Source: Terriglobia bacterium (GTDB lineage Bacteria; Acidobacteriota; Terriglobia; Bryobacterales; Bryobacteraceae). Taken from it: DNA of 64,000 nt. The notes beneath the pieces were generated by a model. The model was not told the origin of the DNA and did not search any database. It saw only the letters and a list, made by a program, of their open reading frames with translations. Location: the NCBI GenBank assembly GCA_021325175.1, contig JAJPHS010000032.1, positions 1 to 64,000 on the forward strand, given 5' to 3'. The position numbers were made by a program, and so were the translations under genes. Of the stretch, positions 9,458 to 18,666 are shown in pieces; within the stretch, counting starts at the first letter, position 1, and every line of letters starts with the position of its first letter.

Positions 9458-10462
9458 TCAGGCGCCGATGTAGCGGGAGTATAGGCTTCGCGCGATGCCG
9501 ATGTCTGTTGTGCCTTTAATAATCGCGCGGCCGTCGGGGAAGACGGTCATTTCATAGGGATCGATGGCCACGCGCAAGGCGAATTCATTGGCGCGGACCG
9601 GGGCGATGGCGCCGAGCTGCGCGGCCAAATATTTTAAATCGATGGGCTTTGCGTGTTCATGGATCTGCACGGCGTTGCGCCCGCATAAACTCACCGGCGC
9701 GCGGCGCGATCCATCCAGATACACGAACTCGCGCCGGACGCAGCAGGGGCAGTCGGGATCGCGCGCGGGCGGAACGATCTGGCGGATTTCTCCGGACCAG
9801 ACGTCGATGGTCGTGAGCCACGCCACCACTGGAGCGCCGGCGAGAATCTTCAGCGCGGCGGCGGTTTGAAGCGAGGCGATGGCGGCGGTGATCGATCCGA
9901 GCACGCCGGCGGTTTCGCAGGTCGGCTGCACGCCCGCGGGCGGATCGGGATAGACGCAGCGAAGACAGGCGGTGTGTCCCGGCACAACCGGCAGCGTCAA
10001 TCCGTAGCTTCCGACGGCGGCGCCATAGATCCATGGAACGTTGGCCTGAATTGCAGCATCGTTGATCAGGTAGCGAGTCTCGAAATTATCGGAGCCATCG
10101 AGAATCAGATCGATGTGCTCGAAAATTTCGGCGGCGTTGGCCGGGGTCAGGTCGGCGACCACCGGCTCGAGCGCGACCTCCCGGTTGATCTCGCGCAAGC
10201 GGCGCGCCGCCGCGGCGGCTTTGGGCAAGGCGTCGCGCGCGTCGGATTCAGTAAAGAGAAATTGGCGCTGAAGGTTGCTCCATTCGACGAAATCGCGATC
10301 GATGAGCCGCAGCGATCCAACGCCGGCGCGCGTCATCAGCTCCGCCTGCACGCTTCCCAGAGCGCCGCAGCCGGCAATTGCGACGCGAGCCGAGCGCAGC
10401 CTGCGCTGCCCTTCCTCGCCGAACGGGGCGAAACGGATCTGGCGCGAATAGCGCGATTCCAT
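9458..10462 (-). CDS. ThiF/MoeB-type sulfur-carrier adenylyltransferase (E1-like)
   Basis: It activates the C-terminus of a ThiS or MoaD-type sulfur carrier by adenylation, for thiamine or molybdopterin synthesis. The product is 334 residues from the ATG at 10462 (MESRYSRQIRF). The upstream extension of the frame was rejected because it overlaps the divergent gene and lacks homology. The nucleotide loop is GCGALG at 31-36, followed by RLIDRDFVEWSNLQRQ. The conserved Cys is C182 (CETAGVLG), with zinc cysteines CLRC and CPCC. The last ~90 residues form an extra domain ending in DGRAIIKGTTD, common in MoeB/ThiF relatives without a rhodanese. Its choice between ThiF and MoeB cannot be settled here. 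The FDH at 35-39 kb would need molybdopterin. Confidence 0.88.
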   Translation of the reverse strand: MESRYSRQIRFAPFGEEGQRRLRSARVAIAGCGALGSVQAELMTRAGVGSLRLIDRDFVEWSNLQRQFLFTESDARDALPKAAAAARRLREINREVALEPVVADLTPANAAEIFEHIDLILDGSDNFETRYLINDAAIQANVPWIYGAAVGSYGLTLPVVPGHTACLRCVYPDPPAGVQPTCETAGVLGSITAAIASLQTAAALKILAGAPVVAWLTTIDVWSGEIRQIVPPARDPDCPCCVRREFVYLDGSRRAPVSLCGRNAVQIHEHAKPIDLKYLAAQLGAIAPVRANEFALRVAIDPYEMTVFPDGRAIIKGTTDIGIARSLYSRYIGA

Positions 10463-10473
10463 CGTCAATCCCG

Positions 10474-13437
10474 ATGGTAACAGCAACTGCTGGGTTATCA
10501 TTGGGAAACGTGCGTTTGCCGGTGCTCGTAGCAATTCTTGCCGGCGCCGGAGGAATCGCGCCGGCGCAGGGCCCTGGCGTCGAACTGCAAGGCAAAACGA
10601 TCACGCGAATTGTCTTCGATCCGGCGGCTCAACCTTATCCTGCCGCGACGCTCGACAAAATTCTGCCGATTCACGCCGGGGACCGGCTTGATCTGGACAG
10701 CTTGCACGCGGTGATTCAGAAATTGTATGAAACAGGACGTTATTCCAATGTTTCCATCGATGGCCGCGCCGAGGAGAGCGGCGGCGTGATCCTGACCATC
10801 TCCACCGAGCAGACTTTTTTCATCAGCGGCGTGAGCATCGATGGAGTCTCCGAGCCGCCGACGCGGGGACAGCTTGAAAGCGCGACCAAGCTGGAATTAG
10901 GCGCGCGATTTTCGGAAGGCGACCTGAAGCAGGCCGCCGCAAATCTCGAGGAACGGCTCCGCGCCAACGGGCTTTATCGGGCCAAGGTGAGCTGGCGCGT
11001 GGACCGCTATCCGGCGACGGAGGAAGTTTTCATCCACTTCCATATCGATTCCGGCGCCCGGGCGCGCTTCGACGGGGTGAAGCTCAGCGGCAATTTTAAA
11101 AAACCCGAGCACAACATCGTGGACGACACGCACTGGCGCCGCGGCATCTGGCTGATCCATTTGCCCGGATGGCGGCAGGTGACGGAGGGGCTGGTTGAGC
11201 GCGGCGTCAATCGCGTGCTGGACGATTTTCAGAAGGGCGATCATTTGCAGGCCACAGTGTCGCTGGAAGGCTTGCAATATCATCCGGAGAAGAACACGGT
11301 GACGCCATCGCTCGCGCTCGACAGCGGACCGGTTCTTGAAGTCCGCACCAGCGGATTAGGGGTTCCGAAAAGCAAGCTGCGCCAACTGATCCCGGTTTAC
11401 GAAGAACGCACCGTGGATCGCAGTTTGCTGCTGGAGGGCCGCCGCAACCTCATCGAATATTTGCAATCGCAAGGCTATTTCGACGCGCGCGTGGATTTCG
11501 AAACCTCGACGCCCGAGCCGGGCGTGCAGGTGATCGATTACGCCATCACTCCCAATCTTCGGCATAAGCTCGAATACATTGGAATCCACGGGAACCGTTA
11601 TTTCGATAGCGCCACGATCCGGCAGCGCCTTTCCATCGCGACCGCGCGTTTTTTCACGCCGCGGTGGGGCATTTTTTCGCAAAAAATGCTCGATAACGAT
11701 CTGGAATCGATTCGCTATTTATATCGATCCAACGGTTTTCGCGACGTGGAAGTGAATGGCCGGACCGCCGACGATTACCGGGGCGTTCATGGGCATCTGT
11801 CGGTGCGGATCGACGTGACGGAGGGCCCGCAGTGGCGGGTGGATCGGCTCGATTTGCAGGGCTTTCCCGAATCCGACGTTCCCTATATTCGCTCGGTTCT
11901 GCAATCGAGCGAAGGCGAACCGTTCAGTGAAGCCAATATCGCCGCCGATCGCGATACGATTCTCAGCTATTACTTTAACAACGGGTATTCGAGCGCGACG
12001 TTTGACTGGAGCGAATCGCCCGGCCGCGCCGATCATACCGTGAACATTACGTATATGGTTCAGCCGGGGCGGCGCGAATATGTGCGCGCGATCCTGGTGC
12101 GCGGCCTGGAAATCACGAAGCCGGCGCTGGTTCAAAAAAAGCTGCTGTTGAAACCGGGCGATCCGCTGTCGCAAAACAAAATCGCCGAGACGCAGCAGAA
12201 GCTGTACGATCTCGGCATTTTTTCCAAAGTGCAAACAGCGGTGCAGAATCCGGAGGGGGACGAAGACAACCGCTACGTGCTTTTTGACGTGGATGAAGCG
12301 AAAAGCTATTCGTTCAACGTGGGGGTGGGCGCGCAGTTGGGGCGTATCGGCGGCGGGGTCACGACGTTTGACGAGCCCGCCGGCACCACCGGATTCAGCC
12401 CGCGCCTTTCGCTCGGCGTCAGCCGCCTGAATCTGTTCGGCGAAGCGCGGACACTGAGTTTACAGACCCGCTTTTCAACGATTGAGCAGCGCGCGCTGTT
12501 AAGCTACTCGGCTCCGCAGCTTTTCGACAATGAGGACCTGACGCTCACCGTATCCGGGATGTTCGATAATTCGCGCGACATTCGGACGTTTGCGGCGCAG
12601 CGGGCGGAAGCTTCCATCCAGCTCGCGCAGCGGCTCACCCGGGCCAATAGCCTTCAGTACCGCTACACGTTTCGCCATGTGGTCATCAGCAATGTTCTGA
12701 TTTCGCCCGAACTCATTCCGTTGTTTTCCCAGCCGGAGCGGGTCGGCATCGTCTCCATGACTTTCATTCAGGACCGCCGCGACGATCCCATCAATACGCA
12801 CCGCGGCGTCTACAATACGATTGACGCCGGGATCGCGCTGCGCGGGCTCGGATCGGAATCGGAATTTACGCGGCTGCTGATGAGAAATTCGACCTATCAT
12901 CCGCTGGGACGGGGAATTGTGCTGGCGCGAACGCTGCAATTCGGCTGGATGCAGCGGCTGGCCGGCCCCTCCGAGATTCCCCTGGCGGAGCGTTTTTTTT
13001 CCGGCGGCGCCACTTCCAACCGGGCATTTCCCGACAATCAGGCTGGTCCGCGGGATCTCGAAACCGGGTTCCCGTTGGGCGGCGGCGCGCTGCTGATGCA
13101 TTCGACGGAATTGCGGTTCCCGCTGATTGGCCAGAATCTCGGCGGCGTGTTGTTTCACGATATGGGCAACGTCTATTCGGATCTGCGCACCATCAGTTTT
13201 CGCTTCAGCCAGCGCAACAATCAGGATTTCGATTACATGGTGCACGGCATCGGCTTCGGCCTTCGCTATCGTACGCCGATTGGACCGGTCCGCGTGGATT
13301 TCAGCCTGAGTCCGAATCCGCCGCGATTTTATGGTTTTCAGGGAACTTTCGATCAACTGCTGGCGAACCAGGGCGTGCTGACGAACCAGCGGATCAACGC
13401 GTTTCAGTTCCACTTCTCGCTGGGGCAGACGTTCTGA
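10474..13437 (+). CDS. Omp85-family outer-membrane assembly protein (BamA/TamA-like)
   Basis: Outer-membrane beta-barrel insertase of the POTRA plus D15/Omp85 type, about 987 residues. The start is uncertain between the ATG at 10474 and the GTG at 10510; both keep the signal peptide (RLPVLVAILAGAGGIAPAQG). The N-terminal ~600 residues hold repeated POTRA-like units (for example KLYETGRYSNVSIDGR and QKLYDLGIFSKVQTAVQNP). The barrel follows from about residue 620, ending in FQFHFSLGQTF with a terminal Phe as in outer-membrane proteins. The loop-6 region reads FFSGGATSNRAFPDNQAGPRD, keeping the Arg of the usual VRGF. It heads an operon with SurA-like and TamB-like genes, whose contexts support an envelope-assembly role. 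It starts only 11 bases from the divergent ThiF-like gene. Confidence 0.9.
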   Translation: MVTATAGLSLGNVRLPVLVAILAGAGGIAPAQGPGVELQGKTITRIVFDPAAQPYPAATLDKILPIHAGDRLDLDSLHAVIQKLYETGRYSNVSIDGRAEESGGVILTISTEQTFFISGVSIDGVSEPPTRGQLESATKLELGARFSEGDLKQAAANLEERLRANGLYRAKVSWRVDRYPATEEVFIHFHIDSGARARFDGVKLSGNFKKPEHNIVDDTHWRRGIWLIHLPGWRQVTEGLVERGVNRVLDDFQKGDHLQATVSLEGLQYHPEKNTVTPSLALDSGPVLEVRTSGLGVPKSKLRQLIPVYEERTVDRSLLLEGRRNLIEYLQSQGYFDARVDFETSTPEPGVQVIDYAITPNLRHKLEYIGIHGNRYFDSATIRQRLSIATARFFTPRWGIFSQKMLDNDLESIRYLYRSNGFRDVEVNGRTADDYRGVHGHLSVRIDVTEGPQWRVDRLDLQGFPESDVPYIRSVLQSSEGEPFSEANIAADRDTILSYYFNNGYSSATFDWSESPGRADHTVNITYMVQPGRREYVRAILVRGLEITKPALVQKKLLLKPGDPLSQNKIAETQQKLYDLGIFSKVQTAVQNPEGDEDNRYVLFDVDEAKSYSFNVGVGAQLGRIGGGVTTFDEPAGTTGFSPRLSLGVSRLNLFGEARTLSLQTRFSTIEQRALLSYSAPQLFDNEDLTLTVSGMFDNSRDIRTFAAQRAEASIQLAQRLTRANSLQYRYTFRHVVISNVLISPELIPLFSQPERVGIVSMTFIQDRRDDPINTHRGVYNTIDAGIALRGLGSESEFTRLLMRNSTYHPLGRGIVLARTLQFGWMQRLAGPSEIPLAERFFSGGATSNRAFPDNQAGPRDLETGFPLGGGALLMHSTELRFPLIGQNLGGVLFHDMGNVYSDLRTISFRFSQRNNQDFDYMVHGIGFGLRYRTPIGPVRVDFSLSPNPPRFYGFQGTFDQLLANQGVLTNQRINAFQFHFSLGQTF

Positions 13438-14069
13438 TGACCGCGCGGCTGGCAATTTGCTTCATCGCCGCGCTGGCTGCGCGGGCCGAAATTCTGGATC
13501 GCATCGCGGTGAGCGTCAGCAAGCAGGTGATCACCGAGCGCGACGTGCTGCGCGAGCTGCGCGTGACCGCGTTTCTCGATCATCGCGAGCCCATCGCCGG
13601 CTCCGAACAAAAACGCGCGGCGGCCGACCGGCTGGTGGATCGCATGCTGATCCTGGAGGAAGCCGCGTTAACGCGGGTGGTTTTATCGCCAGAAGAAGAC
13701 GCGCGGAAAATGCTGGAGGGAGTGAAAGCGCAGTACGGATCGGACTATGCGGCCGCGCTGGTTCGATACGGAATCACCGAAAAGGACGTGGAGAATCAGT
13801 TGATCGCGGGGCTGCGCGCGATGCGCTTCAGTGATCTGCGCTTCCGTCCCGAAGTTCAATTTTCCGAAGATGAACTGCGCGATTTCTACAGCAGTTTGGT
13901 TGCGCAATGGCGGGCCGCCGGTAAAGCCGACATCCCGAGTTTCGAATCCAGCCGCGATCAGGTGGAAAAATTGCTGACCGATCAACGAACGGCGCAGGCG
14001 TTGGATCGCTGGCTCGGCGCCAGACGGACGGAAACGGAAATTTTGTATCGCCAGCAGGTGTTTCGATGA
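13437..14069 (+). CDS. SurA-N-like periplasmic chaperone without PPIase domain
   Basis: The product is 210 residues. Its ATG overlaps the stop of the Omp85 gene (TGATG). Residues 1-17 are a signal peptide (TARLAICFIAALAARA). The body resembles the SurA N-terminal chaperone module: EILDRIAVSVSKQVITERDVLRE... and RLVDRMLILEEA, then a helical region (ITEKDVENQLIAGLRAMRF) and a C-terminal helix pair. No parvulin domain is present, so prolyl isomerase activity is not expected. Its place between BamA/TamA-like and TamB-like genes suggests it hands unfolded outer-membrane proteins to the assembly machine. Confidence 0.75.
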   Translation: MTARLAICFIAALAARAEILDRIAVSVSKQVITERDVLRELRVTAFLDHREPIAGSEQKRAAADRLVDRMLILEEAALTRVVLSPEEDARKMLEGVKAQYGSDYAAALVRYGITEKDVENQLIAGLRAMRFSDLRFRPEVQFSEDELRDFYSSLVAQWRAAGKADIPSFESSRDQVEKLLTDQRTAQALDRWLGARRTETEILYRQQVFR

Positions 14070-17000
14070 GACGATGGGGCCGGATAGTAGTGCGAATTTT
14101 TCTCGCGGCGGCGGTGCTGATGCTGGCGGCGCTGATCGCCGGGGTGTTCGTGGTTCGCAGCGGGTGGTTTCGCGAGCGAATCCGGGAGCGGATTGTCTCC
14201 GAGATCGAGAAAGCGACGGGCGGCGCCGCCGAGATCCGCAATTTTTCGTTTCATTCCGAGCGGCTGACGGCGACGCTTGACGGCTTGGTGCTTCACGGCC
14301 GCGAAAAGCCGGGCGATCCGCCGCTGCTGGCGGTGAACTCGATTACCATCGGTTTTCGCGTGATCTCGATTTTCGAGCGGCGCATCGATCTTTCCTATTT
14401 ACGCGTCCAGCAGCCGCGCGTGCGCGTTGTCTTTTATCCCGACGGATCGAACAATCTGCTGGCGACGCGCGGAAATTGGGCGCGGGAGATCCTGAATGTT
14501 GCGATCGGCAGGTATGAAATCGAGGAAGGCGTGCTCGATTACGATCAGCGGCGGGTTCGGTTTGATCTTCACGGCGAGCATCTGAGCGCGCGGATGAATT
14601 ACGACGTCCGCGGCCCTCGTTACAGCGGCGAGATTGCCTCGCGCGCGCTGCGCATCGCGATGCCGGGCGCGGGCGCGCTGGAGGCGAATCTTTCCGCCGC
14701 GTTGGCGATCGATGCAAACGGGATCGACGTGAAGCTGCTGCGGCTGGCCTGGCGCGATTCGCGCGCCGAGCTGAGCGGCCGTCTCAACGATCCGCGTTCT
14801 TTACAGGGAACGTTGCGCGTCACGGCGGCGATGGCGATTCGCGATGTTGCGGAATTGCTTGCGCTGCCGGTTGCGCGGACCGGAGTGGCGGCGTTCGACG
14901 GCCAGCTCGCGTTTTCCTTCGCCGATGCGTCGCTCGCCGGACGGATGAAGGCGCGGGGGATCGGCTACGCGCGGGATCGGATCAAAATGGAAAACGCCGA
15001 CGTGGCGGCCGATTTGCGGCTCACGCGCGATGGCATATCGCTGCGCGGGATCTCGGCGCACATCGCGGGCGGCACAATCGACGGCGCGGCGGTGATCACC
15101 AATTGGCGCGAGATGCATTTCGACGGCAATCTCGCCGGTTTCACCGTTCGACAAGCTGCGGCGATGGCCACCGGGCGGGAGATCCCCTGGAGCGGCGCTC
15201 TGGCCGCGCAGATTTCCTTGAATGCAACGATCGGCCGGCGCGATTGCCGCCTGAACGGTACGGTGGCCATCACGCCTCAGAACGGCGGCGCGCCCATCGA
15301 GGGACGAATCGAGGCGAGCTACGATCAGGCGTCGAACAAAATTGATCTGAAACGTTCGTTTCTCGCCACGAGCGCGACGCGGGTGGAGGTTGCGGGCGTG
15401 CTTGGAGAATCGCTCGAAGTGGAGGCGAATTCCACCAATCTCGACGATTTTCTGCCCGCGCTGGCGATGGTTGAAAGCGATGCGCCGCGCGAGCTTCCAC
15501 TGAAGCTGGCGAATGGACGCGCGAGTTTCGACGGCCGCGTTCGAGGATCGCTCGAAGATGCGCAAGCGGCGGGGCAACTTACGATCACTCATGCTGCGCT
15601 TGGCGGCCACGCATTCGATCGATTTTCAGCGAGGATAAATGCGAATCGCGCGCGCGTCGGGTTCGATCGCGCAACGCTGGCGCGCGGCGAAATGGAAGTG
15701 ACCGGCTCCGGCGCCGTGGAAAAGGACGCGATCGTCGCGCAGTTGAGTTTTCGCAACGCTCCGCTCACCGAACTGGCGAAAGAAGCGGGATTCCATCCGC
15801 CAATCAGCGGGATCGTGTCGGGAACGGCGCGAGTGTTTGGATCGCCCGAAAAACCGGAAGCCGAAGCGGCGGTGCGGATCGACAAACCGGCGGGTTTCGG
15901 CGAGCAACTTGATCGATTAAACGCGGTGATTCGATATTCGCCGGAAATGATTGCGGTGAGCGGCGGCGAGGCCAGCGCCGGCGCGGCAAAGATGAGTTTT
16001 GAAGGCGAGTATCGTCATCGCGATTGGAACAACGGCGAAGCGAAGCTCGCTTTCAACGCGCAGCAGGTCGAGCTGTCGTCGCTAAGGATTTTCGCGAAGC
16101 TCCAGAGCGGCATGGACGCGACCATCCGGGGCAATGGCGCGGTTACGGCGAAAATCTCCAACGGAAAGGTCGAGCTTCAATCGATCAGCGCGCATGCGGC
16201 GGCCAGCGGCGCGCGATGGAATCGGCTGAGGCTTGGCGAGATCACGGTGGACGCCGAAACGCACGGGTCCGAGGTTGCGGTGCGCGCCGCGGGCCGCGCG
16301 CGGGAAATCGCGATTCAGGCGCAAGGCGCATGGAAACTGGCCGGCGACATGCCGGGTTCCGCTTCGGTTCAGATTTCACGCGCCAATCTCGCGACGATTC
16401 ACGACGTTCTGATCAGCGGTGGCTCACTCGAAGCCGCGGAGTTGCCGTTTGAAGGCTTCCTCGACGGCATTACCGGAAATTTATCGATGGCGCTCCGCAA
16501 GCCGCGGGAATTTCACGCGGAACTGACGGCGGGCGTGGTGGAAGTTCATCCCCGGGCGAACCAGGCGCTGCGCCTGGGAGCGCAGGCGCAGGACATCGCG
16601 CTGCGCGCCGCCAAGCCGGTCGTGGTGGAAATCACGGCGGCGGGCGCGCGGATTCGTTCGGCGCAATTCGCCGCGCGCGATACCAGCCTTGAAGCCTCCG
16701 GCGCGATTTCGTTCGACGGGAAAACGGGTTCCGATATTACGGTGCGCGGCTCGGTAAACCTGATCATTCTGCAACTGCTCAATCCGGATCTGGCGGCCCG
16801 CGGCAACGCGACCGTGCAGACGTCGATTCGCGGATCGGTGCGCGATCCGCAGGTGAACGGCCGGATGGAATTGCGGAACGCGTCGCTCTATCTGGGCGAT
16901 CTGCCGAACGGCGTCGATAACGCCAACGGCGCGGTGATTTTCGATCGCAATCGTGCGACCATCGAAAAGTTGACGGCGGAAACCGGTGGAGGAAAAGTGA

Positions 17001-18019
17001 ATCTGGCCGGGTTCATCGGTTTCGGCTCGCCGCTGGTGTACCGGCTGCAAGCCTCGATCGACAAGGTTCGCGTCCGCTATCCGGAAGACGTCAGCGTCAC
17101 CTTTGACGCGGCCCTGGCGTTGAACGGCACCTCCGACGCGAGCACGGTTTCCGGCGCCGTCACGCTGACGCGCGCCGCCTTCACCGCGCGCGCGGATCTG
17201 GCGCGCGTGCTCGCGCAAACCGCGACGACGCTTCCCGCGCCCGCGGCCTCCAGCGCGTATCTGCGCGGCATGCAGTTCGACGTGCGAATTGAAAGCGGCC
17301 CGGGATTCGCATTGGAGACATCGTTGACGCGCAACCTGGAAGCGGAAGTGGATCTGCGCCTGCGAGGCACGCCGCTGCGTCCCGCGCTGCTGGGCACCAT
17401 TTCGGTGAATGAGGGCGAGGCGCAGGTGTTCGGCAACCGCTACACGGTGAATCGCGGCGACATTCGATTCGTCAATGCGGTAAAGATCGATCCGATTTTC
17501 GATATCGAGCTTGAAACCAAGGCGCGCGGCGTGACGGTGAATATCTCGATCGCGGGGACGGTGCAGAAATTGAACGTGAACTACAGCTCCGATCCGCCGA
17601 TGCAGCCGCGGGAAATCATCGCGCTGCTCGCCGTAGGGCGCTCGCCCGAGGAAGTCGCGGGATTGAATCCGGATCAATACTCGAGCAGCGGCAACAGTCT
17701 TTCCCAAGCCGGCGGAGGCCTGATTTCGGAGGCGATCACCGCACAGCTCTCCAGCCGCCTGCAACGCTTCTTCGGATCGAGCCGCGTGAAAATCGATCCC
17801 ACGCTCACCGGGGCCGAATATCTGCCGCAGGCGCGCCTGACATTCGAACAGCAGGTGTCAAACGACATCACCCTGACCTACATCACCAATCTGAATCGCA
17901 CGCAGGAGCAGATCGTCCAGATCGAGTACGATTTCAGCCGGCAGTGGTCGGCCATTGCGACGCGCGAGGCCAATGGTCTGTTCGGAATCGACTTTCAATA
18001 CAAGAGAAGGTTCAAATGA
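14066..18019 (+). CDS. tamB: TamB-like translocation/assembly protein (DUF490)
   Basis: The product is 1317 residues, and its ATG overlaps the previous stop by four bases (ATGA). One N-terminal membrane anchor (residues ~8-30, VVRIFLAAAVLMLAALIAGV) precedes a long beta-rich body of the AsmA/TamB bridge type, predicted to span the periplasm. The C-terminal ~350 residues carry the DUF490 signature: GTISVNEGEAQVFGNRYTV, RGDIRFVN and PREIIALLAVGRSPEE. The last part ends in a barrel-like stretch (VQIEYDFSRQWSAIATREAN). Known TamB proteins work with an Omp85 partner (TamA) and in phospholipid transport, and the partner candidate is two genes upstream. Confidence 0.88.
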   Translation: MRRWGRIVVRIFLAAAVLMLAALIAGVFVVRSGWFRERIRERIVSEIEKATGGAAEIRNFSFHSERLTATLDGLVLHGREKPGDPPLLAVNSITIGFRVISIFERRIDLSYLRVQQPRVRVVFYPDGSNNLLATRGNWAREILNVAIGRYEIEEGVLDYDQRRVRFDLHGEHLSARMNYDVRGPRYSGEIASRALRIAMPGAGALEANLSAALAIDANGIDVKLLRLAWRDSRAELSGRLNDPRSLQGTLRVTAAMAIRDVAELLALPVARTGVAAFDGQLAFSFADASLAGRMKARGIGYARDRIKMENADVAADLRLTRDGISLRGISAHIAGGTIDGAAVITNWREMHFDGNLAGFTVRQAAAMATGREIPWSGALAAQISLNATIGRRDCRLNGTVAITPQNGGAPIEGRIEASYDQASNKIDLKRSFLATSATRVEVAGVLGESLEVEANSTNLDDFLPALAMVESDAPRELPLKLANGRASFDGRVRGSLEDAQAAGQLTITHAALGGHAFDRFSARINANRARVGFDRATLARGEMEVTGSGAVEKDAIVAQLSFRNAPLTELAKEAGFHPPISGIVSGTARVFGSPEKPEAEAAVRIDKPAGFGEQLDRLNAVIRYSPEMIAVSGGEASAGAAKMSFEGEYRHRDWNNGEAKLAFNAQQVELSSLRIFAKLQSGMDATIRGNGAVTAKISNGKVELQSISAHAAASGARWNRLRLGEITVDAETHGSEVAVRAAGRAREIAIQAQGAWKLAGDMPGSASVQISRANLATIHDVLISGGSLEAAELPFEGFLDGITGNLSMALRKPREFHAELTAGVVEVHPRANQALRLGAQAQDIALRAAKPVVVEITAAGARIRSAQFAARDTSLEASGAISFDGKTGSDITVRGSVNLIILQLLNPDLAARGNATVQTSIRGSVRDPQVNGRMELRNASLYLGDLPNGVDNANGAVIFDRNRATIEKLTAETGGGKVNLAGFIGFGSPLVYRLQASIDKVRVRYPEDVSVTFDAALALNGTSDASTVSGAVTLTRAAFTARADLARVLAQTATTLPAPAASSAYLRGMQFDVRIESGPGFALETSLTRNLEAEVDLRLRGTPLRPALLGTISVNEGEAQVFGNRYTVNRGDIRFVNAVKIDPIFDIELETKARGVTVNISIAGTVQKLNVNYSSDPPMQPREIIALLAVGRSPEEVAGLNPDQYSSSGNSLSQAGGGLISEAITAQLSSRLQRFFGSSRVKIDPTLTGAEYLPQARLTFEQQVSNDITLTYITNLNRTQEQIVQIEYDFSRQWSAIATREANGLFGIDFQYKRRFK

Positions 18020-18666
18020 CCAACGCCGCGGCGGCGGAAATGGTGGAGAGACAACTCATCGCGCGCGGCATTCGCGATCCCCGCGTTTTGCAGGCCATGC
18101 GCGAAATTCCGCGGGAGGAGTTCGTGGCCGAGGACGTTCGCGAGGAAGCCTACGCCGACGCGCCGCTGCCGATCGGATTCGGCCAAACCATCACCCAGCC
18201 CTACATGACCGCGCTGATGGCCGAAGCGCTCGAATTGCGCGGCGATGAAAACGTGCTCGACGTAGGCACCGGATCGGGCTATCATGCCGCGGTTCTGGGA
18301 GCGCTGGCGCGCCGCGTGATTTCCGTCGAGCGGATTCCGGAGCTGTGCGCGCTGGCGCGCTCGAACCTGCGGCGCACGGGCCTTGATTCCAACATCACCG
18401 TGCTGTGCGGCGATGGCTCGCTTGGAGTGCCGGAGCAGGCGCCGTTTCAGGGAATTTCGGTGGCCGCCGCGGCGCCTTCGGTCCCGCGCGCGCTGCTCGA
18501 TCAGCTCGACGACCCGGGCATTCTGGTGATCCCGGTGGGCGGCCGGGCGGATCAGGATTTGCAGGTGATTCGCAAGAAAAATGGAAAAATAAGCACGCGC
18601 GTTGTCTTGGGATGCAGGTTCGTCCCGCTCATCGGACGCGAAGGCTGGCAGGAAATTGATGAATGA
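18016..18666 (+). CDS. pcm: Protein-L-isoaspartate O-methyltransferase
   Basis: It repairs isoaspartyl residues in aged proteins by SAM-dependent methylation. The product is 216 residues, the usual length. The ATG at 18016 overlaps the tamB stop (ATGA) and has AAGAGAAGG upstream. Motifs: MVERQLIARGIRDPRVLQAM at the N-terminus, FGQTITQPYMTALM for the isoaspartyl site, and the SAM loop VLDVGTGSGYHAAVLG. The overlap shows it is translated with the envelope operon, which makes sense if it repairs long-lived proteins, but Pcm itself is normally cytoplasmic. Confidence 0.93.
   Translation: MTNAAAAEMVERQLIARGIRDPRVLQAMREIPREEFVAEDVREEAYADAPLPIGFGQTITQPYMTALMAEALELRGDENVLDVGTGSGYHAAVLGALARRVISVERIPELCALARSNLRRTGLDSNITVLCGDGSLGVPEQAPFQGISVAAAAPSVPRALLDQLDDPGILVIPVGGRADQDLQVIRKKNGKISTRVVLGCRFVPLIGREGWQEIDE

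Noticed and set aside
8145..9473. Plus-strand frame of 442 codons opposite the nucleoside hydrolase
   Set aside because: It is an antisense shadow with Arg/His-rich composition and no recognisable motifs; the reverse strand has a clear enzyme.
16481..17764. Reverse-strand frame of 427 codons inside tamB
   Set aside because: Antisense shadow; tamB is supported by DUF490 motifs and operon overlaps.
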